Assembly: GCA_045430275.1 (NCBI GenBank)
Contig: JAILXU010000002.1
Location: forward strand, 124,001 to 188,000
DNA length: 64,000 nucleotides
Direction: 5' to 3'
Source: Oceanobacter sp045430275
GTDB lineage: Bacteria; Pseudomonadota; Gammaproteobacteria; Pseudomonadales; Oceanobacteraceae
Below the pieces are notes generated by a model. The model worked only from the letters and a program-made list of their open reading frames with translations, was not told where the DNA came from and did no database searches. The translations under genes and the position numbers were made by a program. Positions within the stretch are counted from its first letter, which is position 1; each line of letters opens with the position of its first letter. Shown in pieces: positions 34,560-43,816 of this stretch.

Positions 34560-36557
34560 TCAATAAAAAGCAGTCTTTCCTATAAGCGCCTGTCGTTCGT
34601 TCAAATCATCCATCACCCGAATACCGGAGTGGCCCACGGATTCAAGGGCATGATTCAACCAGCCATCCGGGGCCAGGTCTGTCATCAGCCACCGCTGGCG
34701 CACCTGCTCTGGAAACAAGGACGCTCCGCCATCCTGTAATCCCAACCATTGAGGCAATCGCGCCGGTTCCAGAACATAGACCAGAGAGTGTGCCACGCCG
34801 TCTTGTTTGAGGCGCTGACTCAAAGCCTGAGCATCCTGAAGTGCAAAGCCACCACTCGCCACCAGTTGCAATTCTGCTGCACAGTTTCCCGACAGACATA
34901 CGGCTCCGTAACGCACCAGCTCACCAGCCTGTTCAGACGACAACACCGGTAATTCGGCATCGGGCAAACACACGTGAGAGACGACACCAGGCAATCCATA
35001 AATCGATTTGAGACACGCCATGGCGGTATTGGCATCCGGCGGCAACATCACACTCACCAGATCGGAATTCATTTCCAGCAACGCACCCGCCAGGGACAGC
35101 AGTTCGGAAGGCTGATAACTCGACACCAGCGGCAAACCCAGCCAGGGGGCTGGCTCGTCATCCAGCGTTTGTGCTTCCGTAAACGAGAGCGCATTGCGCA
35201 ACATCCCTTCCATGGAAGATGCTTCATCAATCGAGGCCAACAACAAATTCAGTCCATCCTGATTTGCCAGACACGCGCCCAATGCCTGAGGGGCTGTCTC
35301 GGTTTCCACCAGGTGAGCCTGCTTGAGGCCTCCGGTTTGCAGAAGCTCTGTGCTATCGGGCACCTGCTCTTTCATTCGATTTCCGGCAATCGCCAGACAA
35401 CCTGGCTGGCGCGGATTAATTTCCACGATGTCCGCCCAATAATGATCCAGTGCCCGCAGTGGGTACGCCGCCGTTTCATACCATTGAGGCTCTGACCGAT
35501 TCGCTGTGATCACCAAGGGGCGAAAACCGCGCCGGGGCTGGCTCATGGCCTCCACCGCTCTGCGCCAATCCGCCTCATGATGATCAAAACGCTCTGCCCA
35601 TTCTTCCAGCCACCGACGGGTGGCAGCATCTGGCAGGTCGGTCATTTCGCTACGAATATCCACCAGCCAGCCATCGGCATTCATATAAATGGCATCAATA
35701 TCCTGTCCTGCCTGACGCTGTAATTCCGCTTCCAGCATCGCAATCAAAATCGCCGCCGGATCAGAACGCGACACGCATCCAGGCACTGCTTCAGCCGTGG
35801 CGATCAGGCGAAGTTCTTGCGACCCAAGGCCACGGCTACCCAAACCAACCGCACGCTGATCCAGCAATGACACCAGTGGATAATGGTCACCAACGCCTTG
35901 CATCAACGGCATAAACACATCATCTGATGCCGGAAAACGCGCCCCCTGCAACTCCGGGGAAACCCAGGGGCCGGGCAATAACAATCCGGGAGACGGTGTG
36001 CCAAAGTCACGCACCAAAGCCGACATGCCACTTAACGTCAGGGGATAAGCCTTGCGACGACTGCGGCTGGCACTGCTGGTCAGGAGCTGCAAGGCTTCCT
36101 GTGCAGCCACCATATCCGGTGTGTTGGTTAACCAATCCCGACTGGTGCGCATCAGAGTCTGATACGCCATCACTGCCGTGCAGGCGGGCACCCAGGCCAG
36201 AGCATCGGTCAAAGATCCAGCTGCGGGTGATTTCAGATCCTGATTATCCAGCGGCCGTTTCATTGGCAAACGCTTGAACGAGACCATATTCAACACCAAC
36301 CAGGCGGCCTGACTCGACAGCACATCCAACTGATGCAAAAAACGAAACCACTGCGGTAAATCCTGAATCAACCCATGCTCCAGCAATCCGGGAGCCAGAG
36401 ACAACGCCGCTTCCTGAACGTCACAAGAATGCTGAATCAAACCACCATCACGGCACCAGGCGTCGTTATAGTGACCGAATAACTCATCTGAATCCGGGCC
36501 ATCACCCTTGTGTCGCCACTCCACCGAATACAGATTGGATAATTCCTTGCGCACCAT
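34560..36557 (-). CDS. Divergent phosphoketolase-like protein, function uncertain
   Basis: A 665-residue soluble protein that I do not recognise with confidence. Two stretches resemble bacterial phosphoketolase: DIVEINPRQPGCLAIAGNRM at about residue 390 (compare LNP...FGPDETASNRL in that family) and VSVMLPPDANTAM at about residue 507 (compare VRVYLPPDANT). The family's thiamine-diphosphate motif (GDGEAETG type) and the N-terminal HWGTTPG region are not seen, and the protein is over 100 residues shorter, so catalysis is doubtful. It precedes the adenylation-carrier-acyltransferase gene on the same strand with a 262-base gap. It may be an inactivated relative with a new role, or a false resemblance. 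Confidence 0.4.
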   Translation of the reverse strand: MVRKELSNLYSVEWRHKGDGPDSDELFGHYNDAWCRDGGLIQHSCDVQEAALSLAPGLLEHGLIQDLPQWFRFLHQLDVLSSQAAWLVLNMVSFKRLPMKRPLDNQDLKSPAAGSLTDALAWVPACTAVMAYQTLMRTSRDWLTNTPDMVAAQEALQLLTSSASRSRRKAYPLTLSGMSALVRDFGTPSPGLLLPGPWVSPELQGARFPASDDVFMPLMQGVGDHYPLVSLLDQRAVGLGSRGLGSQELRLIATAEAVPGCVSRSDPAAILIAMLEAELQRQAGQDIDAIYMNADGWLVDIRSEMTDLPDAATRRWLEEWAERFDHHEADWRRAVEAMSQPRRGFRPLVITANRSEPQWYETAAYPLRALDHYWADIVEINPRQPGCLAIAGNRMKEQVPDSTELLQTGGLKQAHLVETETAPQALGACLANQDGLNLLLASIDEASSMEGMLRNALSFTEAQTLDDEPAPWLGLPLVSSYQPSELLSLAGALLEMNSDLVSVMLPPDANTAMACLKSIYGLPGVVSHVCLPDAELPVLSSEQAGELVRYGAVCLSGNCAAELQLVASGGFALQDAQALSQRLKQDGVAHSLVYVLEPARLPQWLGLQDGGASLFPEQVRQRWLMTDLAPDGWLNHALESVGHSGIRVMDDLNERQALIGKTAFY

Positions 36558-36763
36558 AAATAACCTCGTCTTCAGCCGCCGCGCCTGACAAACACATCAT
36601 CAACGCGACCAAAACTGTCTGTACCTACTATCATTGCCAAAAAAGTCTAGATAGGGAGGTCGTGGCTCTTCTTGCTGTGCATCAAGCGCATCCCAACGCC
36701 GGGTAAAAAACGGAGGAATCATGATCTGAAGCAGCTCATTCGGCACATCGGTGATGAAATGCC

Positions 36764-37324
36764 TCACATAACTGTTCTGACGTCCTCGGCATCTGGCATC
36801 CCGAAGCTCGACCAGGAGTCCACCACACGGCCTTTTCGATCAATCAGATATTTGTAGAAATTCCAACGTGGAAGACCCGCCTGCTCTCCCACTGCCTTGA
36901 ACAGTGGATGGGCTTTATCACCCGAGACCGGAACAGGAGCCATCATGGTGAAGGTCACCCCAAAGTTTTTGAAACACACATCAGCAGCTTCTTTCTCAGA
37001 GTCCGCTTCCTGATTAAAGCTGTCAGAAGCCACACCAATCACGACCAGCCCGGCCTGCTTGTGTTGCTGGTGCAACTTTTCCAGATCGCCAAACTGTCCG
37101 GTAAAACCGCAATGGCTGGCGGTATTCACCAGCAATACCGGAGAACCGGCTGAGACAGCGCACAAATCCAGTACCTTACTGGAGTGCAGTTGTTTCATCT
37201 GATGCTGGAAAATAGCGGGACATTCCGGGCTGTCCGACCATGCCAGACTGCTGGATAACGCAAGCACCGGGAGTATGGAAACCATCAAAAGACGTGATGT
37301 AACGGCATATCGATTCATATTCAT
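36764..37324 (-). CDS. Exported glutathione peroxidase-family protein
   Basis: A 186-residue protein with a signal peptide (SRLLMVSILPVLALSSSLAW). The thioredoxin-fold core carries the peroxidatic cysteine in VNTASHCGFTGQF, the glutamine in ASDSFNQEA, and the tryptophan in LPRWNFYKYLID, the usual catalytic set, with Cys in place of selenocysteine. NFGVTFTMMAPV is the conserved central block. It is likely a periplasmic thiol peroxidase protecting the envelope against hydroperoxides. The C-terminus is a little short after PDAEDVRTVM. Periplasmic location is inferred from the signal peptide. It is not in an operon. Confidence 0.9.
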   Translation of the reverse strand: MNMNRYAVTSRLLMVSILPVLALSSSLAWSDSPECPAIFQHQMKQLHSSKVLDLCAVSAGSPVLLVNTASHCGFTGQFGDLEKLHQQHKQAGLVVIGVASDSFNQEADSEKEAADVCFKNFGVTFTMMAPVPVSGDKAHPLFKAVGEQAGLPRWNFYKYLIDRKGRVVDSWSSFGMPDAEDVRTVM

Positions 37325-37712
37325 TCTGCTTCACCCCAACCGTTAAGTGTATGAACAGTCATTCAGTGATCAAATTAGCAAACACCCCCCCAATGAACAA
37401 CTTTTGTATAGATTCATGTACAGGTATTTAAGACAACATCCTCAACACGTATTCAAGAAATCCTGGTAGCCATCATTCACATTCAAGGAGCGAGAACTCA
37501 CCTTGTCCTCAAAAGCCCACCTCAGATCCCTCGGCAGTTTGAGCCAGATCTATTCAACTTGTCGGATTGTCATGCAAAATGAATTGCAATATGCGAATCG
37601 TGTAAGGCAAGGATAGACCGACGCACCATAAAACAATGACTTACCTGCTCTGGCCCACATCCTGCAAAACACGTATGACATCTTCTTTTCCTTACCAAGA
37701 AGGAACACCATC
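37325..37712. other. Intergenic region between peroxidase and LruC genes
   Basis: Nearly 390 bases with divergent genes at each end, so both promoters lie here. No open frame with a ribosome-binding site, no hairpin with T-run and no repeat were seen. AAGGA stands nine bases before the ATG of the LruC gene. Confidence 0.6.
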
Positions 37713-39386
37713 ATGATGCGCAGAGCTTATCTACTCAGCCTGTTACTCAGCGCTCCATCCGCCTACGCGCTGAACCTGAACGATTTGACTTTTGAAGCAG
37801 GTAGCGACCCCAGCGGCTATACCATTAAAGGTTCGCCTCTGACCAAGACCCAGGTAACTGACTTGCCAGCGGATACTCTGCAAAATGTGTACGCCATGCT
37901 GCCAGAAGGTGTTGAGGTCAACCCAACCTTTATTGATGAGATCAAGGCCACCAGCATCGGGATTGATGACGATGGTATCGGGCCAAACGATACCGTCACA
38001 GCTACCGTTACTTTTTTGAACGAGGGCGCAGGGTATCGCAACACACTGGGCTACTTTATTTTTGAGACCAACAACCCGCCACAAACTAAAGAAGATGTTG
38101 CAGCACATGTTGTGATTTTCCCCAATACCTCCAAGGCACCTGATGGTGATTTGGCTGAAGGGGACACCATGGATTTGAATATCAACTTGCAGCCAGGACA
38201 GAGCCTGGGCTTTTTTGTGATTCCCAATGGCTGGGGATGGGGAAATGGTTCTTACAACAACATCACCAGTTTCGGTAGCTGGAATACGCCATTCTATTCT
38301 CTGATTGATCTGAACCCGGAAGACACCTCGGAAAACCGCCACCACAACGTTATCTTTCTGGATGTTGAAAACGAGTTTCTGGTGGTCGGTTTTGAAGATT
38401 TGTATCGTCCACACGGCGATAACGACTTCAATGATCTGCTGTTCACCGTCAAACTGAACCACTTCGCCGCCATTGACGGAGTCGATGAAGAAGGCAACGT
38501 AGACGCCAAGTACGAAGTGTTAACCGATGAAAATTCAACGGATATCACCATCAAGAGCATTTACCCATCCGCCAGTAGCTGGGCAACGCTGGCGTTTGAA
38601 GACCGTTGGCCTTCACAGGGTGACTACGACTTCAATGATGTGGTGCTGCAATACCGCCTGACCGAAACCATGAACGGCAAGCGTGAAATCAAATCCATCG
38701 AAGGCGATTTTGACGTCAAGGCCATGGGCGGCTCTTACAACAACGGCTTTGCGATTCGTATCCCCAGTGTTGATCCAGCCAATGTCGCCAGCTTCACGTT
38801 GAGCAAAAACGGGAAGGAAGTGGAAGCCAGTATTGATCCAGCCGCAACCGAGCTGATCGTTGAACTGAGTGGCAATATCAAAGACGACCTTGAGTCCATT
38901 GGTGCGATCAACGAGTCCTGTGTGTTTTTCAGAACCCAATCCAGCTGCCTGGCCTCCCAGACACAAAAGCTGAACTACAGCTTCACAGTGGAATTAACCG
39001 ATCCCGTCTCCAAAGACGACATTGGTTCTGCACCATACGACCCGTTTATCTTTGCGGCCACTGCCACCTACCACGGGGATGAATTCAATTATCAACCCGG
39101 TCGAGAATGGGAAACGCACCTGAAGCAGTTCACCGGTACCTCCAGAATGAACCTGGACTTCTTCAATACTTATAATGACAAGTCCACGGCTTCAAACTTC
39201 TTTATTACTGCCGCCAACTTCCCATGGGCCTTGAACCTCAGCTACCCCTGGGTACACCCGCTGGAAAACGTTGATATCAGCCATGCCTACCCACAGTTTT
39301 CAACCTGGGTAACCAGCAGTGGTGAAAGCAACAAACAGTGGTACACCACTGACAACGCCGACAGCAGCAAAACCGCTCAGGAGTAA
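37713..39386 (+). CDS. LruC domain-containing exported protein
   Basis: A 557-residue secreted protein with a signal peptide (RAYLLSLLLSAPSAYA). Two acidic, probably calcium-binding beta domains are evident: GFEDLYRPHGDNDFNDLLFTV at about residue 235 (DUF4114 type) and FEDRWPSQGDYDFNDVVLQYR at about residue 303, the hallmark of the LruC domain. The last 120 residues, with HLKQFTGTSRMNLDFF, complete that domain. LruC proteins occur in many aquatic bacteria with a presumed role in adhesion or cell-surface structure; function is not established. The next gene begins four bases after its stop, so both form one operon. Confidence 0.85.
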   Translation: MMRRAYLLSLLLSAPSAYALNLNDLTFEAGSDPSGYTIKGSPLTKTQVTDLPADTLQNVYAMLPEGVEVNPTFIDEIKATSIGIDDDGIGPNDTVTATVTFLNEGAGYRNTLGYFIFETNNPPQTKEDVAAHVVIFPNTSKAPDGDLAEGDTMDLNINLQPGQSLGFFVIPNGWGWGNGSYNNITSFGSWNTPFYSLIDLNPEDTSENRHHNVIFLDVENEFLVVGFEDLYRPHGDNDFNDLLFTVKLNHFAAIDGVDEEGNVDAKYEVLTDENSTDITIKSIYPSASSWATLAFEDRWPSQGDYDFNDVVLQYRLTETMNGKREIKSIEGDFDVKAMGGSYNNGFAIRIPSVDPANVASFTLSKNGKEVEASIDPAATELIVELSGNIKDDLESIGAINESCVFFRTQSSCLASQTQKLNYSFTVELTDPVSKDDIGSAPYDPFIFAATATYHGDEFNYQPGREWETHLKQFTGTSRMNLDFFNTYNDKSTASNFFITAANFPWALNLSYPWVHPLENVDISHAYPQFSTWVTSSGESNKQWYTTDNADSSKTAQE

Positions 39387-39390
39387 CATC

Positions 39391-39900
39391 ATGAAAACAT
39401 CCAATGCTTCTTTACTCGCTCTGATGATTGCCACCCTGACACTGGCTTCCTGTGGTGGCTCATCCGACTCTGAGTCTGCTGACAGCAACAAACCAGCGGA
39501 TAACCCCCCAACAGAAACACCGACAGAAACACCGACAGAAACACCGACAGAAACACCGACAGAAACAGAGGTTAAATCTACAAGCTTAGTCGCTAAGGAA
39601 AGCTTCAGCTTCCGTACCGACCAGGAAATTACGGTCACGGTTCAACCTGCTACCGGTGCTGAAGGCGTTGCCAATGTGTATACCGCATCAGACAAGGGCA
39701 ATGTCGACCGCCCGGATTATTTGTCCAGGGTGACAACCATACGGCCTGATTTGAATGCCAGTGCGAAGATCAATTACACAGGCACAGAGGGGATATTGTG
39801 GATTGAATGGCTGCCGAGCATTAACTCAGATTCCCCGGAAAGCCTGACCAAGCTGACGATCAGCTCCAACCAATCCAGCTACTACGTTGATGTGCAGTAG
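39391..39900 (+). CDS. Lipoprotein with PTET tandem repeats, paired with LruC gene
   Basis: A 169-residue lipoprotein: signal sequence SLLALMIATLTLASC with lipobox LASC. After a Ser/Asp-rich stretch there is a PTET linker repeated five times, then a small beta-rich domain of about 110 residues that resembles no family known to me. ATG 39391 is chosen; upstream in-frame starts fall inside the LruC gene. The four-base gap to the LruC stop implies translational coupling and joint function, perhaps as its membrane anchor (inferred). The region ends at the bidirectional terminator shared with groEL. Confidence 0.75.
   Translation: MKTSNASLLALMIATLTLASCGGSSDSESADSNKPADNPPTETPTETPTETPTETPTETEVKSTSLVAKESFSFRTDQEITVTVQPATGAEGVANVYTASDKGNVDRPDYLSRVTTIRPDLNASAKINYTGTEGILWIEWLPSINSDSPESLTKLTISSNQSSYYVDVQ
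39508..39567 (+). repeat. In-frame 12-base tandem repeat encoding PTET
   Basis: Five units encoding Pro-Thr-Glu-Thr; the DNA unit ACAGAAACACCG is repeated almost perfectly. Slippage would change linker length by four residues without shifting the frame. Confidence 0.9.
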
Positions 39901-39921
39901 TTTCGACTGTCTGTGGGCACA

Positions 39922-39949
39922 AAAAAACCGCGCCGAGGCGCGGTTTTTT
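39922..39949. terminator. Bidirectional Rho-independent terminator between lipoprotein and groEL
   Basis: Stem AACCGCGCC with GGCGCGGTT and a two-base loop, flanked by an A-run on the left and a T-run on the right, so it serves both convergent genes. Confidence 0.92.
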
Positions 39950-39974
39950 ATGGTCTAGCGTATGGGGGGTGCGA

Positions 39975-41618
39975 TTACATCATGCCGCCCATGCCGCCCA
40001 TTCCACCCATGCCGCCCATATCAGGCATTGCTGGAGCCGCTTCAGACGGAACCTCAGCAACCATAGCTTCGGTAGTGATCATCAGACCAGCAACAGAAGC
40101 CGCCGCCTGCAGGGAAGAACGAGTCACTTTCGCTGGGTCAAGAATACCCATGTCGATCATGTCGCCGTATTCGCCAGTTGCAGCGTTAAAGCCGAAGGAA
40201 CCTTCGCCAGCCTTAACCTTGTCAACAACCACGGAACCTTCAGCGCCAGCGTTACCAGCGATCTGACGGATTGGAGATTCCATCGCGCGCAGAGCCAGAG
40301 CGATACCAACGTTCTGGTCTTCGTTGTCGCCTTCAACGGAAACAGAAGACAGTGCGCGAACCAGAGCAACACCACCACCGGCAACAACGCCTTCTTCTAC
40401 CGCAGCGCGAGTCGCGTGCAGAGCGTCGTCAACGCGGTCTTTCTTTTCTTTCATTTCAACTTCGGAACCAGCGCCAACCTTGATCACAGCAACACCGCCA
40501 GCCAGCTTGGCTACGCGCTCTTGCAGTTTCTCTTTGTCGTAGTCGGAAGTAGAAGCCGCCATTTCAGCGCGAATCTGTTCAACGCGTGCGTTCACTTCGT
40601 CAGCGGAACCAGCACCGTCAACAACCACGGTGTTTTCTTTGCTGATCACAACCTTGTTGGCAGTACCCAGCATATCCAGAGTGGTGGTTTCCAGAGACAT
40701 GCCCACTTCTTCGCTGATTACCTGACCGCCAGTCAGAATCGCGATGTCTTGCAGCATGGCTTTGCGACGGTCGCCGAAGCCAGGTGCTTTAACCGCAGCA
40801 ACTTTGAACGTACCGCGCAGGTTGTTCACAACCAGAGTCGCCAGCGCCTGACCTTCAACGTCTTCAGCAACGATCAGCAGAGGACGGCTGGACTTGGCAA
40901 CGCCTTCCAGAACTGGGATCAGCTCTTGCAGGTTGTCGATTTTCTTGTCAACCAGCAGGATCAGCGGGTTATCCAGCTCAGTGGTCATTTTTTCCTGGTT
41001 GGTTACGAAGTACGGAGACAGGTAACCACGGTCGAACTGCATGCCTTCAACCACTTCCAGTTCGTCGGCGAAGCCTTTGGCTTCTTCAACAGTGATCACG
41101 CCTTCCAGACCCACTTTGTCCATCGCTTCGGCAATCATTTTGCCAACTTCAGCATCGGAGTTAGCGGAAATGGTACCAACCTGAGCAATGGCCTTGCTGT
41201 CTTTACAGGTCTGGGCTTGTTCTTTCAGAGAAGCAACAACAGCAGCAGTTGCCTTGTCGATGCCGCGCTTCAGATCCATTGGGTTCATGCCAGCCGCAAC
41301 AGACTTCAGACCTTCGTTAACGATTGCCTGAGCCAGAACGGTTGCCGTCGTGGTGCCATCACCCGCCTGATCGTTTGCCTGGGAAGCCACTTCCTTAACC
41401 ATTTGAGCGCCCATGTTCTCGAACTTGTCTTCCAGTTCGATTTCACGTGCTACAGATACACCATCTTTGGTGATGGTTGGCGCGCCGAACGACTTGTCCA
41501 GAACCACGTTACGACCTTTAGGGCCCAGTGTTACCTTAACCGCGTTAGCCAGTACGTTAACGCCTGCCAGCATGCCCTGACGCGCTTCGTTGCCAAATTT
41601 TACTTCTTTTGCAGCCAT
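39975..41618 (-). CDS. groL: Chaperonin GroEL (Hsp60)
   Basis: A 547-residue chaperonin subunit that forms the 14-mer folding chamber with GroES as lid. Family motifs are plain throughout: AAKEVKFGNEARQGML, VTLGPKGRNVVLDKS, the ATP-site GDGTTTATVLAQAI, LEVVEGMQFDRGYLSPYF, ATRAAVEEGVVAGGGVAL, and the flexible GGM-repeat tail (GGMGGMGGMGGMM). It follows groES after 59 bases, in one heat-shock operon. Length and all visible motifs are ordinary. The long ORF on the opposite strand is a shadow. Confidence 0.98.
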   Translation of the reverse strand: MAAKEVKFGNEARQGMLAGVNVLANAVKVTLGPKGRNVVLDKSFGAPTITKDGVSVAREIELEDKFENMGAQMVKEVASQANDQAGDGTTTATVLAQAIVNEGLKSVAAGMNPMDLKRGIDKATAAVVASLKEQAQTCKDSKAIAQVGTISANSDAEVGKMIAEAMDKVGLEGVITVEEAKGFADELEVVEGMQFDRGYLSPYFVTNQEKMTTELDNPLILLVDKKIDNLQELIPVLEGVAKSSRPLLIVAEDVEGQALATLVVNNLRGTFKVAAVKAPGFGDRRKAMLQDIAILTGGQVISEEVGMSLETTTLDMLGTANKVVISKENTVVVDGAGSADEVNARVEQIRAEMAASTSDYDKEKLQERVAKLAGGVAVIKVGAGSEVEMKEKKDRVDDALHATRAAVEEGVVAGGGVALVRALSSVSVEGDNEDQNVGIALALRAMESPIRQIAGNAGAEGSVVVDKVKAGEGSFGFNAATGEYGDMIDMGILDPAKVTRSSLQAAASVAGLMITTEAMVAEVPSEAAPAMPDMGGMGGMGGMGGMM

Positions 41619-41677
41619 TATCAGTTTTCCTCAGAATTCAGTTCGTTTTGCTTTGAAGGTTCATGCCAATCGGGCAT

Positions 41678-41971
41678 TCAGGCTTCAACAACGCCGTAGA
41701 TTTCATTTTCGCTCAGGATCAGCAGTTCTTCGCCATCCACTGTGATGGTATTAGAGCCGGAGTACTTACCGAAAACCACGGTATCACCGACTGCAACGGC
41801 CAGAGCCTGAACGTCACCGTTGTCCAAAACGCGACCAGTACCGACAGCGACCACTTCACCTTGATTAGGCTTTTCTGCAGCAGCGCCTGGTAACAGGATG
41901 CCACCAGCGGTGGTTTGCTCTTCTTCCTTGCGACGAACAACAACACGATCGTGTAAAGGACGGATTTTCAT
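41678..41971 (-). CDS. groS: Co-chaperonin GroES
   Basis: A 97-residue co-chaperonin, the heptameric lid of GroEL. KIRPLHDRVVVRRKEEEQTTAGGILLPGAA at the start includes the mobile loop that contacts GroEL, and VVFGKYSG with EDLILSE-like ending (EELLILSENEIYGVVEA) completes the fold. It is the first gene of the groES-groEL operon, with a candidate heat-shock promoter about 100 bases upstream. Confidence 0.98.
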   Translation of the reverse strand: MKIRPLHDRVVVRRKEEEQTTAGGILLPGAAAEKPNQGEVVAVGTGRVLDNGDVQALAVAVGDTVVFGKYSGSNTITVDGEELLILSENEIYGVVEA

Positions 41972-42064
41972 TTGAGGTTATCTCCAATGGTGTTAAGCAA
42001 ATTGTGCCATACGGGCCTGTTGGTGATTGGCACCAACATCAACCCAAATCGTTGTGAAAGGTTT

Positions 42065-42091
42065 TATTAGGGCGAGCAAATGCTTTTCAAC
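42065..42091 (-). promoter_or_regulatory. Sigma-32-like heat-shock promoter of groESL
   Basis: On the minus strand GTTGAAA (42091-42085) is separated by 12 bases from CCCTAATA (42072-42065). This fits the sigma-32 pattern CTTGAAA / CCCCAT-T with small deviations, and the position, roughly 95 bases before the groES ATG, is suitable. Confidence 0.55.
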
Positions 42092-42110
42092 ACCTGCCCT
42101 GAAAAAATTT

Positions 42111-42623
42111 TCAGTCTTCGCGGCGATATTCGCCATCAATCACTTCCGGGCGCTGACTCGAGCGCTCGGTGTGGCCTAGCGGGTCTTTCCCGAAGGGCTG
42201 TCGGCTGGATTGATGCATTTCATCAGCCTGCTGAAACGAGCCACCGCCATGAAAAGAACCGGCACCCATCATCCTGGGTTTCAACAGCTTCAGAACGGAA
42301 CCAATCAGCAGGCGGCGCACGCCCGGAATCAACAGGGAAAAGCCCAGACCATCAGTCAGGAATCCCGGCGTCAGCAACAAGGCTCCGGCAAACGCCAACA
42401 GAAAACCTTCGGCCAATTCATTGGCAGGCAGGCTGCCCTCATTCATGCGCTGTCCGGCACGGGTCAGCACCTCCATGCCCTGACGCTTCAGCAGCGACAC
42501 ACCCACAATGGCGGTGAAGACTATCACCAGCAAGGTCCAGCCAATTCCGATCATGGAACCGACTTTGAACAAAACCATCAGCTCCAGCATGGGGATGATG
42601 ATAAATGCGATTAAGAGGGGCAC
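42111..42623 (-). CDS. fxsA: FxsA family membrane protein
   Basis: A 170-residue inner-membrane protein. Helices PLLIAFIIIPMLELMVLFKVG and IGIGWTLLVIVFTAIVGVSLLKRQG, the conserved EGFLLAFAGALLLTPGFLTDGLGF and LIPGVRRLL identify FxsA, whose E. coli member suppresses phage F exclusion when overproduced. The C-terminal tail is hydrophilic. GTG 42623 is chosen: GGAG lies seven bases upstream and the protein then begins at the first helix; the longer frame adds 40 unrelated residues. It lies directly upstream of groES on the same strand, a common neighbour in gammaproteobacteria. Confidence 0.88.
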   Translation of the reverse strand: MPLLIAFIIIPMLELMVLFKVGSMIGIGWTLLVIVFTAIVGVSLLKRQGMEVLTRAGQRMNEGSLPANELAEGFLLAFAGALLLTPGFLTDGLGFSLLIPGVRRLLIGSVLKLLKPRMMGAGSFHGGGSFQQADEMHQSSRQPFGKDPLGHTERSSQRPEVIDGEYRRED

Positions 42624-42992
42624 GAGTTTTCTCCGCTGCCTTGTGTATGAATTCCAAAAGGTGGGGATGATTCGGCGAAAAACAAGCCATTCAGCCTCAG
42701 CCTGTCCTATCTGAACGTGCATTTTTGGCCCGCCAGCCGCCATTCTGCCACCACTATAGATTTGATGAATTGTGCGTATTGGCCAGCTACACCAAAGGTG
42801 GAGTTTGGTGAGCGCCTGTCTGCTCTATAATCAGTCGGCTTGTCCATGGTCAGTTGTCAGTCAGGCAGTCGGCACTGGCTTCCAAAATCGGAATCTACGC
42901 CCGCGGATACGCCATTCTGGATACATCCGTTCATTAGAAGAACAAGAATCTGGCAGGATTCCAGATCTTATTTTCCAAACTGGAGCTCATTT
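42624..42992. other. Divergent intergenic region between fxsA and SDR gene
   Basis: About 370 bases without a supported gene; frames that extend into it from both sides lack ribosome-binding sites. Promoters for fxsA and the SDR gene should lie here. GGAG at 42982-42985 serves the SDR start. Confidence 0.6.
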
Positions 42993-43751
42993 ATGTCTCT
43001 GCAAGACAAAGTCATTGCAATCACTGGTGCCGGTCAGGGCCTTGGCCGCGCCATGTCAGTATTCCTTGCTCAGAAAGGCGCTCGTATTGCCATTATTGAC
43101 CTGAACCAGGAACAGATGGATGAAACCAAACGTTTGATTGAAGCCGCAGGCAGCAGCGCTGAAGTCTTCGTTTGTAACGTTGCGGACGAAGCTCAGGTAG
43201 AAACCACCTTTGCGGCGATTACCGCGAACATGGGCGGCCTGTTTGGTCTGGTGAACAATGCCGGTATTCTGCGCGATGGTCTGATGGTACGCGAGAAAGA
43301 CGGTGAGATTTCCAAGCTGTCCCTGTCCCACTGGCAGGCCGTGATTGATGTCAACCTGACTGGCGTGTTCCTGTGTGGCCGTGAAGCCGCTGTCCAGATG
43401 ATCAAGGGCGGTGAAGGCGGCTGCATCGTGAATATCTCCAGCATCTCCCGCTCGGGCAACATGGGTCAGAGTAACTACTCGGCCGCCAAAGCCGGTGTCG
43501 CGACGCTGGCCACAGTCTGGGCCAAAGAGCTGGCGCGTTACAACATTCGCGCCAATGCGGTAGCACCGGGCTTTATCGAAACCGACATGACCGGCAGCAT
43601 GCCTCCACAAGTGCTGGACAAAATCATCTCCGGTATTCCACTGAAGCGTATGGGCCAGCCTGAAAACATTGCTCACACTGTCGCGTATCTGATGGAAAAC
43701 GACTATGTGTCTGGCCGTGTGATGGAAGTGGATGGCGCGTTGCGTATCTAG
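42993..43751 (+). CDS. Short-chain dehydrogenase/reductase (FabG-like)
   Basis: A 252-residue classical SDR. The cofactor motif ITGAGQGLGRAM is at the N-terminus, NNAG at about residue 88, catalytic Ser within NISSISRSG, and the YXXXK pair in NYSAAKAGV; the end has the typical APGFIETDMTGSMP and DYVSGRVMEVDGALRI. It is most like 3-oxoacyl-ACP or acetoacetyl-CoA reductases, so an NADPH-dependent keto reduction in fatty-acid or polyester metabolism is likely, but substrate specificity is not readable. ATG 42993 with GGAG seven bases upstream is chosen over an in-frame ATG 51 codons earlier. A terminator follows. Confidence 0.88.
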   Translation: MSLQDKVIAITGAGQGLGRAMSVFLAQKGARIAIIDLNQEQMDETKRLIEAAGSSAEVFVCNVADEAQVETTFAAITANMGGLFGLVNNAGILRDGLMVREKDGEISKLSLSHWQAVIDVNLTGVFLCGREAAVQMIKGGEGGCIVNISSISRSGNMGQSNYSAAKAGVATLATVWAKELARYNIRANAVAPGFIETDMTGSMPPQVLDKIISGIPLKRMGQPENIAHTVAYLMENDYVSGRVMEVDGALRI

Positions 43752-43816
43752 CCTTCAGTACACCGGAAGCCTGATCAGGGTTGATCCTTATTCGACATCC
43801 CCTTACCATGGCTGAC

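Noticed and set aside
39508..39567. Short tandem repeat as a CRISPR-like array
   Set aside because: There are no spacers; it is an in-frame coding repeat for PTET. No CRISPR array was seen anywhere in the window.
39969..41699. Open frame of 576 codons on the strand opposite groEL
   Set aside because: GroEL is beyond doubt, and the antisense frame has shadow-type composition (Phe/Ser/Asn/His-rich) with no family motif.
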